DNA of 64,000 nt from Nitrospirota bacterium (lineage in GTDB: Bacteria; JACPQY01). Within the stretch, counting starts at the first letter, position 1. Each line of letters starts with the position of its first letter. The stretch spans positions 1-64,000 of the forward strand of contig JACPQY010000011.1 of assembly GCA_016190245.1 (NCBI GenBank). The letters run 5' to 3'. Positions 16,818 to 26,300 of the stretch are shown here, in pieces. The notes beneath the pieces were generated by a model. The model saw only the letters and a program-made list of their open reading frames with translations. It did not search any database and had not been told where the DNA came from. The translations under genes and the position numbers were made by a program.

Positions 16818-17840
16818 ATGGAGGAACGGACCGGGCGCAGGTGGACCCGATGGCTGCTCGCGGCCGCCGCTCCCGCCTTTTCGGCGTGCGCGGATGGGAC
16901 CGCCGAGAAACTCCTGCTTGTGATCGATGACGACGTCTCCATCGGCGAGACGGCGCAGAACGCGGGGTCGTACTGGTGGGGCGAAGGACTGAACTTCACG
17001 GCGATCAACGAGATTGATGGCGGACTCGAGATCGCCTACGCGGCGCATTCGCCGGGCGTCGAACTCCTGGGCATCTCCACGGTGTTCGGCAACACGTGGG
17101 TGGACCGCGCGGTCGAGTCCACGCACGAGATCCTCGGCGTTCTCGGGCGCACCGACATCCCCGTGTATCGCGGCGCCGCGAGCCCGGAAGACGTGGAGAC
17201 ACCCACCCCGGCATCCGACTTCCTGGTCCGCGTGGTCCGCGAGAACCCTGGCAAGATCGTCCTTGTAGCCTCCGGGCCCCTCACGAACATCGCGACGGCG
17301 CTCGCGCAGAATCCCCACCTCCTCGAAGGCGTCCACTCCTTTCACTACCTGGGCGGCGCATTCACGATGGACCGCTTCCCCGACATGCAGGACTACAATA
17401 CGTCCGGCGACCCGGACGCCTTCAATTATCTCTTCCGCTACGGGACCCGGCTGAACCTGTACCCGGACAGCGTCACGATGGGCGCGCCATTTACATCCGA
17501 GGACCTCGCGCACCTGAGAACCGTGCGCTCGGCCTCGTCAGAGTACCTCGTCTCCAGAATCGAGCCGTGGCTAAGGCTGCAATCCACCCTCTTCCAGATG
17601 GACGGTTTCTTTCCGTTCGACATGTCGGGTCTCGCCGTTGTGCTGGAGCCGGAGTTGGCGGGGCGCACCGAGCAGGCGGCGATCCAGGCCGACGTCACCG
17701 GCGAGCCGATGCGCAATCTCAAGAAAGGGTTTGCCTCGATCCGCATCATGGACGCGGCGGGCCTTCCCCTGGCCACCGTGTGGCACGACATCAATGCCGA
17801 GGAGGCGCGCCGACGGTACCGAGAGAGGTTGGGGCGGTGA
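16818..17840 (+). CDS. Nucleoside hydrolase-like lipoprotein with altered active site
   Basis: 340 residues from the ATG at 16818, chosen because it gives a signal peptide with lipobox FSAC; an upstream start at 16758 is open. The body matches inosine/uridine-preferring nucleoside hydrolases: GVELLGISTVFGNT, ASGPLTNIATAL, HYLGGAFT, NTSGDPDAFNYLF. However the N-terminal DTDPGxDD calcium site is replaced by NEIDGGLEIAY, and the late HD motif reads FPFDMSGLAVV, with Phe where the catalytic His is expected. It may bind rather than cleave nucleosides, or act on another N-glycoside. It is exported, unlike most family members. Confidence 0.8.
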   Translation: MEERTGRRWTRWLLAAAAPAFSACADGTAEKLLLVIDDDVSIGETAQNAGSYWWGEGLNFTAINEIDGGLEIAYAAHSPGVELLGISTVFGNTWVDRAVESTHEILGVLGRTDIPVYRGAASPEDVETPTPASDFLVRVVRENPGKIVLVASGPLTNIATALAQNPHLLEGVHSFHYLGGAFTMDRFPDMQDYNTSGDPDAFNYLFRYGTRLNLYPDSVTMGAPFTSEDLAHLRTVRSASSEYLVSRIEPWLRLQSTLFQMDGFFPFDMSGLAVVLEPELAGRTEQAAIQADVTGEPMRNLKKGFASIRIMDAAGLPLATVWHDINAEEARRRYRERLGR

Positions 17841-18138
17841 GCGGGGAAGTAGACACACCTGGGCAGGAAGCCCGTGGACCTTGCGGCTTCGAGAGCAAGG
17901 CCCACGTGCCATGAGCGGAAAGCAGCCCAGGCCATGGTCCATGCCGCGCCATCTCCGCCGCGGCGGACGCGGCGACACTGCATGGCCCCATGCCCTACAT
18001 GGCCTTTCCACCGCCGCTCGCGCCGGCGCGCCCCCCGCTTCTTGACCTGCGTCATGTTCCAAAGCATGATCCAGACATAGCTTGTTTGACAGACTGGAGG
18101 AGAGCCACGACACGCACGGACAGACAGGGAGAAGCTCC
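17841..18138. other. Intergenic region, no clear content
   Basis: About 298 bases, GC-rich. I see no promoter, repeat or gene here apart from an AGGGAG Shine-Dalgarno at 18126-18131 for the downstream dehydrogenase. Confidence 0.35.
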
Positions 18139-19008
18139 TTGAATCTCGAACAGGTCCGAAACATCGGCATTGTGGGTTCCGGGCAGATGGGGAGTGGCAT
18201 CGCCCAGGTGTGCGCCACTGCGGGGTACTCCGTTTGGCTGCAGGACGTATCGACGCGTCAGCTTGAAAAGGCCCTTTCCGGCATCCGTCGTTCGCTCGAA
18301 AGACTGGCCAGCAAGAAGGTGGTGACCGACGACCAGGCCGCCGGGGCCGTGAAGAACATCCGCGTCACGGAAAAGCTGGAGGATCTGGCAAGCTGCCAGT
18401 TCGTGATCGAGGCCATCACGGAGAGCCCCGAGGCCAAGCTGGCCCTGTTCCGCGACCTCGACCACGCCTGTCCACCCGAGGTCGTTCTTGCCTCGAACAC
18501 GTCATCCATCCCCATCACGAAGCTGGGTGCCGCCACGCGCCGACCGCCGTTGGTTGTCGGGATGCACTTCATGAACCCGCCTCCGCTCATGAAACTGGTC
18601 GAAGTCGTCCCCGGCCTCGACACGAGCGACCAGACGAGCGCCCTCACCCGCGCCCTGGCCGAAAAGCTCGGCAAGACTCCCGTGTGCTGTGTCGAACAAC
18701 CCGGTTTCATCGTCAACCGGATCCTCCTCCCGATGATCAACGAGGCCATCTACGCCCTCCAGGAAGGGCTCGCTTCGGCCGACGACATCGACAAGGCCAT
18801 GAAGCTTGGAACGAACCAGCCGATGGGCCCCCTCGCGCTCGCCGATCTGATCGGGCTGGATGTTTGCCTCGCGATCCTCGAAGTCATGCACCGCGAGATC
18901 GGCGATCCCAAGTACCGCCCAGCTCCCCTCCTGCGAAAGTATGTGGATGCAGGGCACGTGGGCCGCAAGAGCGGGCGGGGGTTCTACCGGTACGCCGCAC
19001 AAGGCTGA
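18139..19008 (+). CDS. 3-hydroxyacyl-CoA (3-hydroxybutyryl-CoA) dehydrogenase
   Basis: 289 residues. The start is taken as the TTG at 18139 with AGGGAG 8 bases upstream; it begins just before the Rossmann motif NIGIVGSGQMGSGIA. Further family features are FVIEAITESPEAK, SNTSSIPITKLG, GMHFMNPPPLMKLVEVV (catalytic His), QPGFIVNRILLPMINEA and GPLALADLIGLDV. It oxidises 3-hydroxyacyl-CoA with NAD(P). Size fits the short Hbd/PaaH type. The next gene starts 13 bases after its stop. The fatty-acid genes at 53-57 kb could supply a pathway. Confidence 0.93.
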   Translation: MNLEQVRNIGIVGSGQMGSGIAQVCATAGYSVWLQDVSTRQLEKALSGIRRSLERLASKKVVTDDQAAGAVKNIRVTEKLEDLASCQFVIEAITESPEAKLALFRDLDHACPPEVVLASNTSSIPITKLGAATRRPPLVVGMHFMNPPPLMKLVEVVPGLDTSDQTSALTRALAEKLGKTPVCCVEQPGFIVNRILLPMINEAIYALQEGLASADDIDKAMKLGTNQPMGPLALADLIGLDVCLAILEVMHREIGDPKYRPAPLLRKYVDAGHVGRKSGRGFYRYAAQG

Positions 19009-19021
19009 CACCGCCTCGATC

Positions 19022-20152
19022 ATGGCCGACACCCGCAACGCCAACGGCGGCATCATCGTCGTCGGCGGCGGGATCATGGGCCTCTCGATCGCCTGGCAAC
19101 TCGCCCGCCGGGGTCGCGCCGTGCAGGTTTTCGAACGCGAGCGAGCGGGCCACGGGGCGAGCTGGATTGCCGCGGGCATGCTGGCCCCCCAGGCTGAAGC
19201 CGGCTTCGAGGAGGCCGAGCTGCTGCAACTCGGCGAGGAGAGCCTCCAGCTCTACCCGCGCTTCCTGCAGGAATTGGAAGAGGACAGCGGCATCCGCGTG
19301 GCTCTCCGGCGATCGGGCACGCTCATGGTCGGATTCGATGCGGACGATGAGGCGCGGCTGCGCCGACTTCACACGTTCAGAACCGCCCACAACCTGCCGG
19401 GCGAATGGATCCAAGGCGAGGACCTGCGGCGATGCGAGCCGCTCCTCGCACCGGAGGCATCGGTGGGACTGTGGATCGAGCACGATGCCCAAGTCGACAA
19501 CCGCGCGCTCGTGGACGCCGTGCGGCAGGCGCTCCTGGCGCGAGGAGGAGCCCTGCACGAGCACACCGGGGTGGACGCGCTGTGGGCCAAGGGCAGCCGC
19601 ATCCAAGGCGTGCGCGTCGGCGGGTGCCTCGTCCACGCCGAGACGGTCGTCCTTGCCGCGGGCTGCTGGTCCAAGACCATCGGCGGGCTCGCCGCCGAGC
19701 TGACCCCGCCGGTCCGCCCCGTGAAAGGGCAGATCGTGGCCCTCCGCACGGACGAGCGGCGGCCACTCCAGCGGATGGTCCGCGCGCCGGACGTCTACAT
19801 CGCCGAAAAAGGCGACGGGCGAGTCCTTCTCGGCGCCTCGAGCGAGGAGGTCGGATTCGACACCCGTCCAACTGCCGGCCCCGTCATGAAACTTCTGGAA
19901 CACGCGACCGAGGCCATCCCGAGCCTGCGCGACCACCCCTTGGTTGAGTTCCTCGCGGGACTCCGCCCCGGAAGTCGCGACCACTCCCCGCTCATCGGCG
20001 ACTCCGGTGTGTCGGGGCTCTACTTCGCCACAGGCCACCACCGGAACGGGATCCTCCTCGCACCGGCCACCGCTTTTGGCTTGGTGGATGCTCTTTTCGG
20101 GGCGGCCTATCGGCCGTCTCTGATCCCTTTCTCACCTACTCGGTTCCACTAG
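19022..20152 (+). CDS. thiO: Glycine oxidase / FAD-dependent D-amino-acid oxidase family (ThiO-like)
   Basis: 376 residues from the ATG at 19022; the longer frame upstream overlaps the dehydrogenase and is not protein-like. The FAD-binding motif IIVVGGGIMGLSIA is near the start. ThiO features: GHGASWIAAGMLAPQ, PVRPVKGQIVAL, VYIAEKGDGRVLLGAS, and the end GLYFATGHHRNGILLAPATA. ThiO makes the dehydroglycine used for the thiazole ring of thiamine. No other thiazole gene is beside it, so a general amine or amino-acid oxidase role is possible. Confidence 0.87.
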   Translation: MADTRNANGGIIVVGGGIMGLSIAWQLARRGRAVQVFERERAGHGASWIAAGMLAPQAEAGFEEAELLQLGEESLQLYPRFLQELEEDSGIRVALRRSGTLMVGFDADDEARLRRLHTFRTAHNLPGEWIQGEDLRRCEPLLAPEASVGLWIEHDAQVDNRALVDAVRQALLARGGALHEHTGVDALWAKGSRIQGVRVGGCLVHAETVVLAAGCWSKTIGGLAAELTPPVRPVKGQIVALRTDERRPLQRMVRAPDVYIAEKGDGRVLLGASSEEVGFDTRPTAGPVMKLLEHATEAIPSLRDHPLVEFLAGLRPGSRDHSPLIGDSGVSGLYFATGHHRNGILLAPATAFGLVDALFGAAYRPSLIPFSPTRFH

Positions 20153-20301
20153 CAGCAGTTTTCAATAACGATCTGTAAGTACACATATATCAAATCGAAA
20201 GCCCTGCAAATAAGTGAGCAATACCATCCGGAGCCAGCGGAAATACATTGACGCTCGTCAAGGTTTCGTAGCGGTTTTGGGAGTACCCTCAGGCCCGTCC
20301 C
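20153..20301 (+). promoter_or_regulatory. AT-rich spacer upstream of the kor-por-nuo cluster
   Basis: About 150 bases, visibly more AT-rich than the flanking genes over 20155-20225 (for example TTTTCAATAACGAT, ACATATATCAAATC). Probably the promoter region of the downstream oxidoreductase genes. I cannot define a firm -35/-10 pair. Confidence 0.35.
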
Positions 20302-22203
20302 ATGGAGCTTGCCGTAGCTGAAGGATTGCACAGGATCGGCCCCGAAGGACATCTTCCGGAGCACCCCCAACCGGTTGACCAGCACATCGTCGAGATCGTC
20401 AGCGACTCCGGCGAGGGCGCTCAGACCGCCGGACAGTTGTTCGGCTCGATCAGTGCCCGGATGGGCAACGGCGTCTGGACGGTCGAGATCATCCCCGCCG
20501 AGATCGAGCCCCCGCCCCGGTCCCGCCCGGGCGCGAGCGGCAACCGGATCCGACTGGGGCGGACGCGAGTCACGAATTCGGGAGACACGGCAGACGTCAT
20601 GGTGGCCTTCAACGAGCAGGTCCTTTTCGGCCGCATAGACTCGGGCGCCCTGCGCCCCGGCTCGCGCGTGTTCATGGACAACAAGTGGGCCACGGACCCG
20701 CAACCCGAAATTCGCCAGCAGTACGCGGAGGCGCTCGAAGAATTCCGCAAGCGCGGCTATCTGGTCCAGGAGATACCCCTCGAGGAGGAATGCAAGCGGC
20801 TCGTACCCGACCCCCGCCGCGGCAAGAACATGTGGACTCTCGGCCTGTTGTGCTCCCTGTACCAGCGGGACATGAACATCGCCCGCGAAGAGGTCAAGCG
20901 CGTCTTTTCCAAGAAGAAAACGGATACGCTGGAGCGCAACTGGCAACTCGTTCAGGCCGGCTATGAGTGGGCCAACACCCACCTGCCTCTTCGCTACCAG
21001 ATTTCGGCCACCCCGAGCGCCGAGCCCACGGTGGTGATGAACGGCAACCAGGCCGTCGCCCTCGGCCTGATGGCGGCGGGCATAGACGTCGTCTCCATGT
21101 ATCCCATCACACCCGCCACCTCGGCCACCCATTATCTTGCGGGCGTCCTCGAGCGCGCGGGTGGCTTCATTCACCAGGCGGAGGACGAGATCGCCGCCGT
21201 CAACTTCGCCATCGGGGCCTCTTATGCGGGCCGCACGGCGGCGACGGTCACTTCGGGCCCCGGCCTCGCCCTCAAGACGGAGGCGCTGGGGCTGGCGGTC
21301 ATGGCGGAGATTCCGCTGGTGGTGGTCGTCGTCCAGCGCGGCGGTCCGTCCACGGGCCTGCCCACCAAGGTTGAACAAGGTGATCTCCTCGCCTCGATGT
21401 TCGGCCAACCCGGCGATGCACCGAAGATCGTCATGGCTCCTTCCACGATCGCAGAATGTTTCGAGTTCATGATCGAGGCCCGCAAGCTGGCCGAGACCTA
21501 CCGCGGCCCCGTGATCGTGCTCACGGATGCCAACCTCGCCACTGGGCAGCAACCTTTCCCGAGGCCGGACGTCCAGGAAAAAGACCTCGCGCCACCGATC
21601 CCCCAGTCTCCCTGGCCGCAGGGTCAGCCCCCCTACGCTTGGGATCCCGTCACGGGGCTCTCCCCGCGCCCGATCCCGGGCCAACTGAACGGCATCCATG
21701 TCGTGACGGGGTTGGCCCATGACGAGCACAGCCACGTCGCGTACGAATCGGGCACCAACCAGCGGTCCTCGGTGATGCGGAGCCGAAAGCTGGCGACTTT
21801 CTTCAGAACCCTGCGACCCCCCAAGATTTATCGCGAGCCCGAAGGCGACCTCCTCGTGGTCGGGTGGGGCTCGACCCGCGGGGCCATCGAGGAGGCGGTG
21901 GACCGCGTGCGCGACGAGGGAAAACGCGTGTCCGCCCTGCACCTGCGTTTCCTCTCCCCCCTCGAACCGGGCCTTCGTGAGATTTTCAGCCGCTTCAAGA
22001 AGGTCCTAACCGTCGAGATCAACTACAGCGACGATGGGCGTGACGAGGCGGTCCCGCCCGAAGCCCGACGGTACGGGCAGCTCGCTTGGCTGCTTCGCGG
22101 CAGCACGTTGGTGGACGTGGACTGCTGGACCCGCGTGCCCGGGCATCCCCTCCAGCCGTCGGAGATAGAAAACGAGCTCCGGCGGCAGCTCGATCTCGCG
22201 TAG
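20302..22203 (+). CDS. korA: 2-oxoacid:ferredoxin oxidoreductase, gamma-alpha fusion subunit
   Basis: 633 residues. Residues about 28-205 are the gamma (POR) domain (IVEIVSDSGEGAQTAGQLFG, VMVAFNEQVL). Residues about 245-430 are the pyrimidine-binding alpha domain (GNQAVALGLMAAG, YPITPAT, FIHQAEDEIAAVNFAIGAS, TSGPGLALKTEALGLA, GGPSTGLPTKVEQGDL). The C-terminus is the transketolase-like domain II. This is the KorA/OorA type that oxidises 2-oxoglutarate or another 2-oxoacid to acyl-CoA and reduces ferredoxin. It pairs with KorB 10 bases downstream. No separate delta ferredoxin subunit is seen. The ATG at 20302 lacks a good Shine-Dalgarno. Confidence 0.92.
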   Translation: MELAVAEGLHRIGPEGHLPEHPQPVDQHIVEIVSDSGEGAQTAGQLFGSISARMGNGVWTVEIIPAEIEPPPRSRPGASGNRIRLGRTRVTNSGDTADVMVAFNEQVLFGRIDSGALRPGSRVFMDNKWATDPQPEIRQQYAEALEEFRKRGYLVQEIPLEEECKRLVPDPRRGKNMWTLGLLCSLYQRDMNIAREEVKRVFSKKKTDTLERNWQLVQAGYEWANTHLPLRYQISATPSAEPTVVMNGNQAVALGLMAAGIDVVSMYPITPATSATHYLAGVLERAGGFIHQAEDEIAAVNFAIGASYAGRTAATVTSGPGLALKTEALGLAVMAEIPLVVVVVQRGGPSTGLPTKVEQGDLLASMFGQPGDAPKIVMAPSTIAECFEFMIEARKLAETYRGPVIVLTDANLATGQQPFPRPDVQEKDLAPPIPQSPWPQGQPPYAWDPVTGLSPRPIPGQLNGIHVVTGLAHDEHSHVAYESGTNQRSSVMRSRKLATFFRTLRPPKIYREPEGDLLVVGWGSTRGAIEEAVDRVRDEGKRVSALHLRFLSPLEPGLREIFSRFKKVLTVEINYSDDGRDEAVPPEARRYGQLAWLLRGSTLVDVDCWTRVPGHPLQPSEIENELRRQLDLA

Positions 22204-22213
22204 CGAGGGCTCC

Positions 22214-23167
22214 GTGTACGGACTGAAACAGGATTGGGGCCAGCGCACGCCGCCGCGCTATTTCTTTCTGGAAGACTACGTCAGCGACGTCCCGCGCTGG
22301 TGTTCGGGATGCGGCGATCATTCCGTGCTTGGGGCCCTCCAGCGCCTGGCGCGCGACGAACAGCTCGCCCCTGAAAAGACCGTGGTCGTCTCCGGCATCG
22401 GATGTTCGAGCCGCCTGCCGCACTACATGAAAACATACGGCTTCCACGGCCTTCACGGCCGGGCGCTCCCCATCGCCTGCGGTGTGCGCAGCCGCCGGCC
22501 GGACCTCGACGTGTTCGTCATCACCGGCGATGGCGATTGCTGCGCGATCGGCACGGGCCACTGGATACACGCCATCCGCTACAACATGAAAATGGCGGTC
22601 ATGCTCCTGGACAACAACATTTACGGCCTCACCAAGAAACAGACCTCGCCCACCACGAAGCTCAAGGGTCGCTCCAATACCCACCCCGACGGCTCGCCCC
22701 TGGACCCGATCAACCCCCTGTCCGTCACGCTGAGCGTGGCGAACGTGTCGTTTGTAGCGCAGACGATTGATTGGAACCCGCCGCACCTGTACGCCACGCT
22801 CCAGGCGGCGCACCGGCACCCGGGTTTCGCGTTCGTACGCGTCCTCCAGCGGTGCCCTCACTACACACCGGAGGTCTTCGAGCCCGTCCAGAAGGACCGA
22901 TCGCTCGTCCTCTACCTGTCGCACAAGAAGGGGATCCAAGTGGATGGAGCTGTCTCGAAATTGTTCAAGAACCAGGCCGAGCACGATCCCTCGAACCTGG
23001 CCGCGGCGCGCGCGGTGGCCGAGCGCGCGGACGCCTACCCCATCGGCCTGCTCTACCAGAAACCCGAAACTCCCCGATATGACCTCCTCTCGGCACGAGG
23101 CCTGGACACGCCGCCCGCCGCGAGGATCCAGGCGATCAACCGACTCCTCGACAGCTTCCAGATCTGA
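22214..23167 (+). CDS. korB: 2-oxoacid:ferredoxin oxidoreductase beta subunit
   Basis: 317 residues, GTG start after GCGAGGG. It holds the thiamine-diphosphate site: WCSGCGDHSVLGAL, SGIGCSSRLPHYM, GDGDCCAIGTGHWIHA and LLDNNIYGLTKKQTSPT, where the GDG...NN motif binds Mg and the diphosphate. The Cys residues in SGCG and GIGCS help hold the Fe-S cluster of this subunit family. Works with the alpha-gamma chain just upstream to make a two-subunit enzyme. Confidence 0.92.
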   Translation: MYGLKQDWGQRTPPRYFFLEDYVSDVPRWCSGCGDHSVLGALQRLARDEQLAPEKTVVVSGIGCSSRLPHYMKTYGFHGLHGRALPIACGVRSRRPDLDVFVITGDGDCCAIGTGHWIHAIRYNMKMAVMLLDNNIYGLTKKQTSPTTKLKGRSNTHPDGSPLDPINPLSVTLSVANVSFVAQTIDWNPPHLYATLQAAHRHPGFAFVRVLQRCPHYTPEVFEPVQKDRSLVLYLSHKKGIQVDGAVSKLFKNQAEHDPSNLAAARAVAERADAYPIGLLYQKPETPRYDLLSARGLDTPPAARIQAINRLLDSFQI

Positions 23168-23308
23168 GTCCCGTGCCATGCAGACGGGGCATCATCCTGG
23201 CTGCCGCGCGACTTGGTCGAGCGCCCCAAGGAGGCGGAGGCCGTCGTCGTGGATACCGAGGGACATCAGCATCTGAGCAAGGACTTCGATCGAAATGAAG
23301 GAGGAAAC

Positions 23309-26300
23309 ATGAAGCGCGCCGAAGCCAAACTCAGCGAGGGCGTGGAGCGGCCCTCCCCGGCCGTCGCCCGAGAGTCGGGGAAAGGCGTCACGAAGACCGA
23401 GGGCTCCAAGCCCAAGTATCCCGGAACCCTCCAGGCCATGGACGGGACGACCGCCGTGGTCGCCATGGAAACCGCGGCCTCCGAGGCCGCCGGCGCGTAC
23501 CCCATCACGCCTTCCACGCAGATGGGCGAGGGCTGGGCGGAAGCGGCCGCGGAAGGCCGACCCAACGTCTTCGGCCGCCGCCTCATCTTCTTCGAGCCCG
23601 AAGGCGAACACGCCGCGGCCGCCGTGACCGCGGGCCTGAGCCTCGTGGGCCTTCGCTCCGCCAACTTCTCCGCCGGTCAAGGAATCGCCTACATGCACGA
23701 ATCCCTCTATGCCGCTGTCGGCAAGCGCCTCACGTACGTCCTCAATGTCGCCGCCCGCGCGATGACCAAGCACGCCCTCAACATCCACTGCGCCCACGAC
23801 GACTACCACGCCGTGGACGACACGGGCTTTTTCCAGCTCTTCGCGAAAAACGCCCAGGAGGCGGCGGATCTCAACCTCATCGCCCACCGACTCGCCGAGC
23901 TGGCCCTCAACCCCGGACTTATCGCCCAGGACGGCTTCCTGACGAGCCACGTCCTCGAGACCCTGCACCTCCCCGAGCCCGAACTGGTGAGGGAATTTCT
24001 CGGCGCGCCGGAGGACATGATCGAGTCGCCCACCCCCGCACAGAAACTCATCTTCGGTGAGCACCGTCGCCGCATCCCCGAGCTCTTCGATCTCGACAAG
24101 CCCGCCGTCCTCGGCTCCGCGCAGAACCAGGAGAGCTACGCCCAGGGCGTGGCCGCGCAGCGCCCCTTCTTCTTCGATCATGTCGCCGGGCTCGCGGACC
24201 GAGCCTTCGACGAATTCGCGCGTCTCACCGGCCGGCACTATGCCCGCACAACGGGCTACCGCGTGGAAGATGCGGAGTACATCATTCTGGCCCAGGGGTC
24301 CGTGATACCCACGGCCGAGGTTCTCTGCGACCGGTTGCGCGAGGAAGGTCGGATCCGGGCCGGCGTGGTCAACCTCACCATGTTCCGTCCCTTTCCGGCG
24401 GATCTCATCACGTACCTGCTCAAGGGCAAGCGCGGCGTCGCCGTGCTCGAGCGCGTGGATCAGCCCCTCGCAGTGGACCCGCCGATGATGCGCGAGGTCC
24501 GTTCCGCCATCCTCAAGGCCCTCGAAAACGGCCGCGCGACCAAGGACCGCAGGCCGCACCCCTCTCTGGCCGCGTACCGGCCCGAGGACGCACCCGAATT
24601 CTACTCGGGATGTTTCGGGCTGGGCAGCCACGAGGTGCAATCCGGCGACCTCGTTGCCGCCCTCGAGAACATGCTCCCCGGCGGACACGGTCGCCGCCAG
24701 TTCTACCTCGGGATTGATTTCATCCGCGAAGGCACGCGCCACAAACAACTCGCCGAGTGGCAGGACAAGATCCGCAAGTTCTACCCCCACGTGGCCGATC
24801 TCAGCCTCCCCACAAGCGGTGAGATCCATCTCATGCCCAAGGACGCTCTCGCCCTTCGGATCCACTCTGTCGGCGGCTGGGGCGCCATCACGATGGGCAA
24901 GAACCTCGCCCTCCTCATGTTCGAAATGCTCGGTCTTCATATCAAAGCCAACCCCAAGTACGGCTCCGAGAAGAAAGGGCAACCCACGACATTCTCCGCC
25001 GTCGCCTCCTCCGAACCGATCCGGCCAAACGGGGAACTGCGGCGCGTGGACGTTGTTCTCTCACCGGATCCGAACTCCTTCCTCCACTCCAACCCGCTCG
25101 CCGGCCTGCGAGCCGAAGGAACCCTCGTCCTCCAGAGCGATCGCGAGCCCGAGGCCGCATGGCAAAGACTCCCGCGGTGGGCCCGCCAGACCATCCGCGA
25201 GCAACGCATCCAGCTCTTCGTCCTGGACGGTTTCAAGATCGCCCAGGCGGAGGCCTCCGATCCGGACCTGCGCTACCGCATGCAGGGGGCGGCCTTCCAA
25301 GGTGCCTTCCTCCGCATCACACCTCTCATGGGCCGCCACGGCATCTCGGAGCAAAGCCTGTTCGAACGCATCCGGCATCAGCTCGAGGAGAAATTCGGCA
25401 GCCGCGGCCCCCGCGTGGTCGAGGACAACTTCCGAGTGGTCCGCCGCGGATACGACGAGGTGCGCGAAATCAACTGGGCGTCGGTCGGAGATGCGAAAGC
25501 CGAGGAAGAGCGCCACGGTGTTGACATCGTCTGGCAGGGGCCGCCCTCGGCCATGGATGGCGAGGTCGCCGATCCACACCGCTTCCTGGGCCAGGTCTGC
25601 GAGTTGTATCGCTCGGGTGAAGACCCGATCGCCGAGCCCTTTTCCACCCTCGGCGCCATCCCGGCCGCCACGGGCGCCCTCCGAGACCTGAGCGGAATCC
25701 GCCTCGAGGTCCCCCAGTTTGTGGCCGAGAACTGCACCGGCTGCGGCCAATGCTGGGTCCAATGCCCGGACGCCGCCATCCCCGGCCTCGTCGTCGAGAT
25801 CGAATCCCTCCTCGAGACAGGGGCCCGCCTCGCGAACAAGAACGGAGGCGAACTGGCACGCTTCAAGACCCTCCTCCAGCCGCTTGCAAACGAGATCCGC
25901 ACGACGCTCACGAAGGAGCCCTTCGTGACCTTCCGCGACCTGCTGTGCAAGGCCTACGTCCGCGTGGCCCCCGCGCTGGATCTGAAACCGGAAGACCGCA
26001 CGGCCCTCAACGGAGAGTTCGACGCGGTGGCCTCGATCATCGCCGATCTCCCCCTGGCCCAGACGTCGGCCTTCTTCTCCATCCCCGAGCGCAAGGAAGC
26101 GCGCAGCGGCGGACTGCTCGCCGTCACGGTGAACCCCTATGCCTGCAAGGGATGCATGCTTTGTGTCGAGGTCTGCCCCGATAACGCCTTGGTCCGCGCC
26201 CGACAAGAGGATCACCTCCTCGACCCCATGCGCCACCAGTGGGCCGTCTGGGACGAGTTGCCGGACACGCCCAACCGCTTCCTGAAAGTGCGGGACATGA

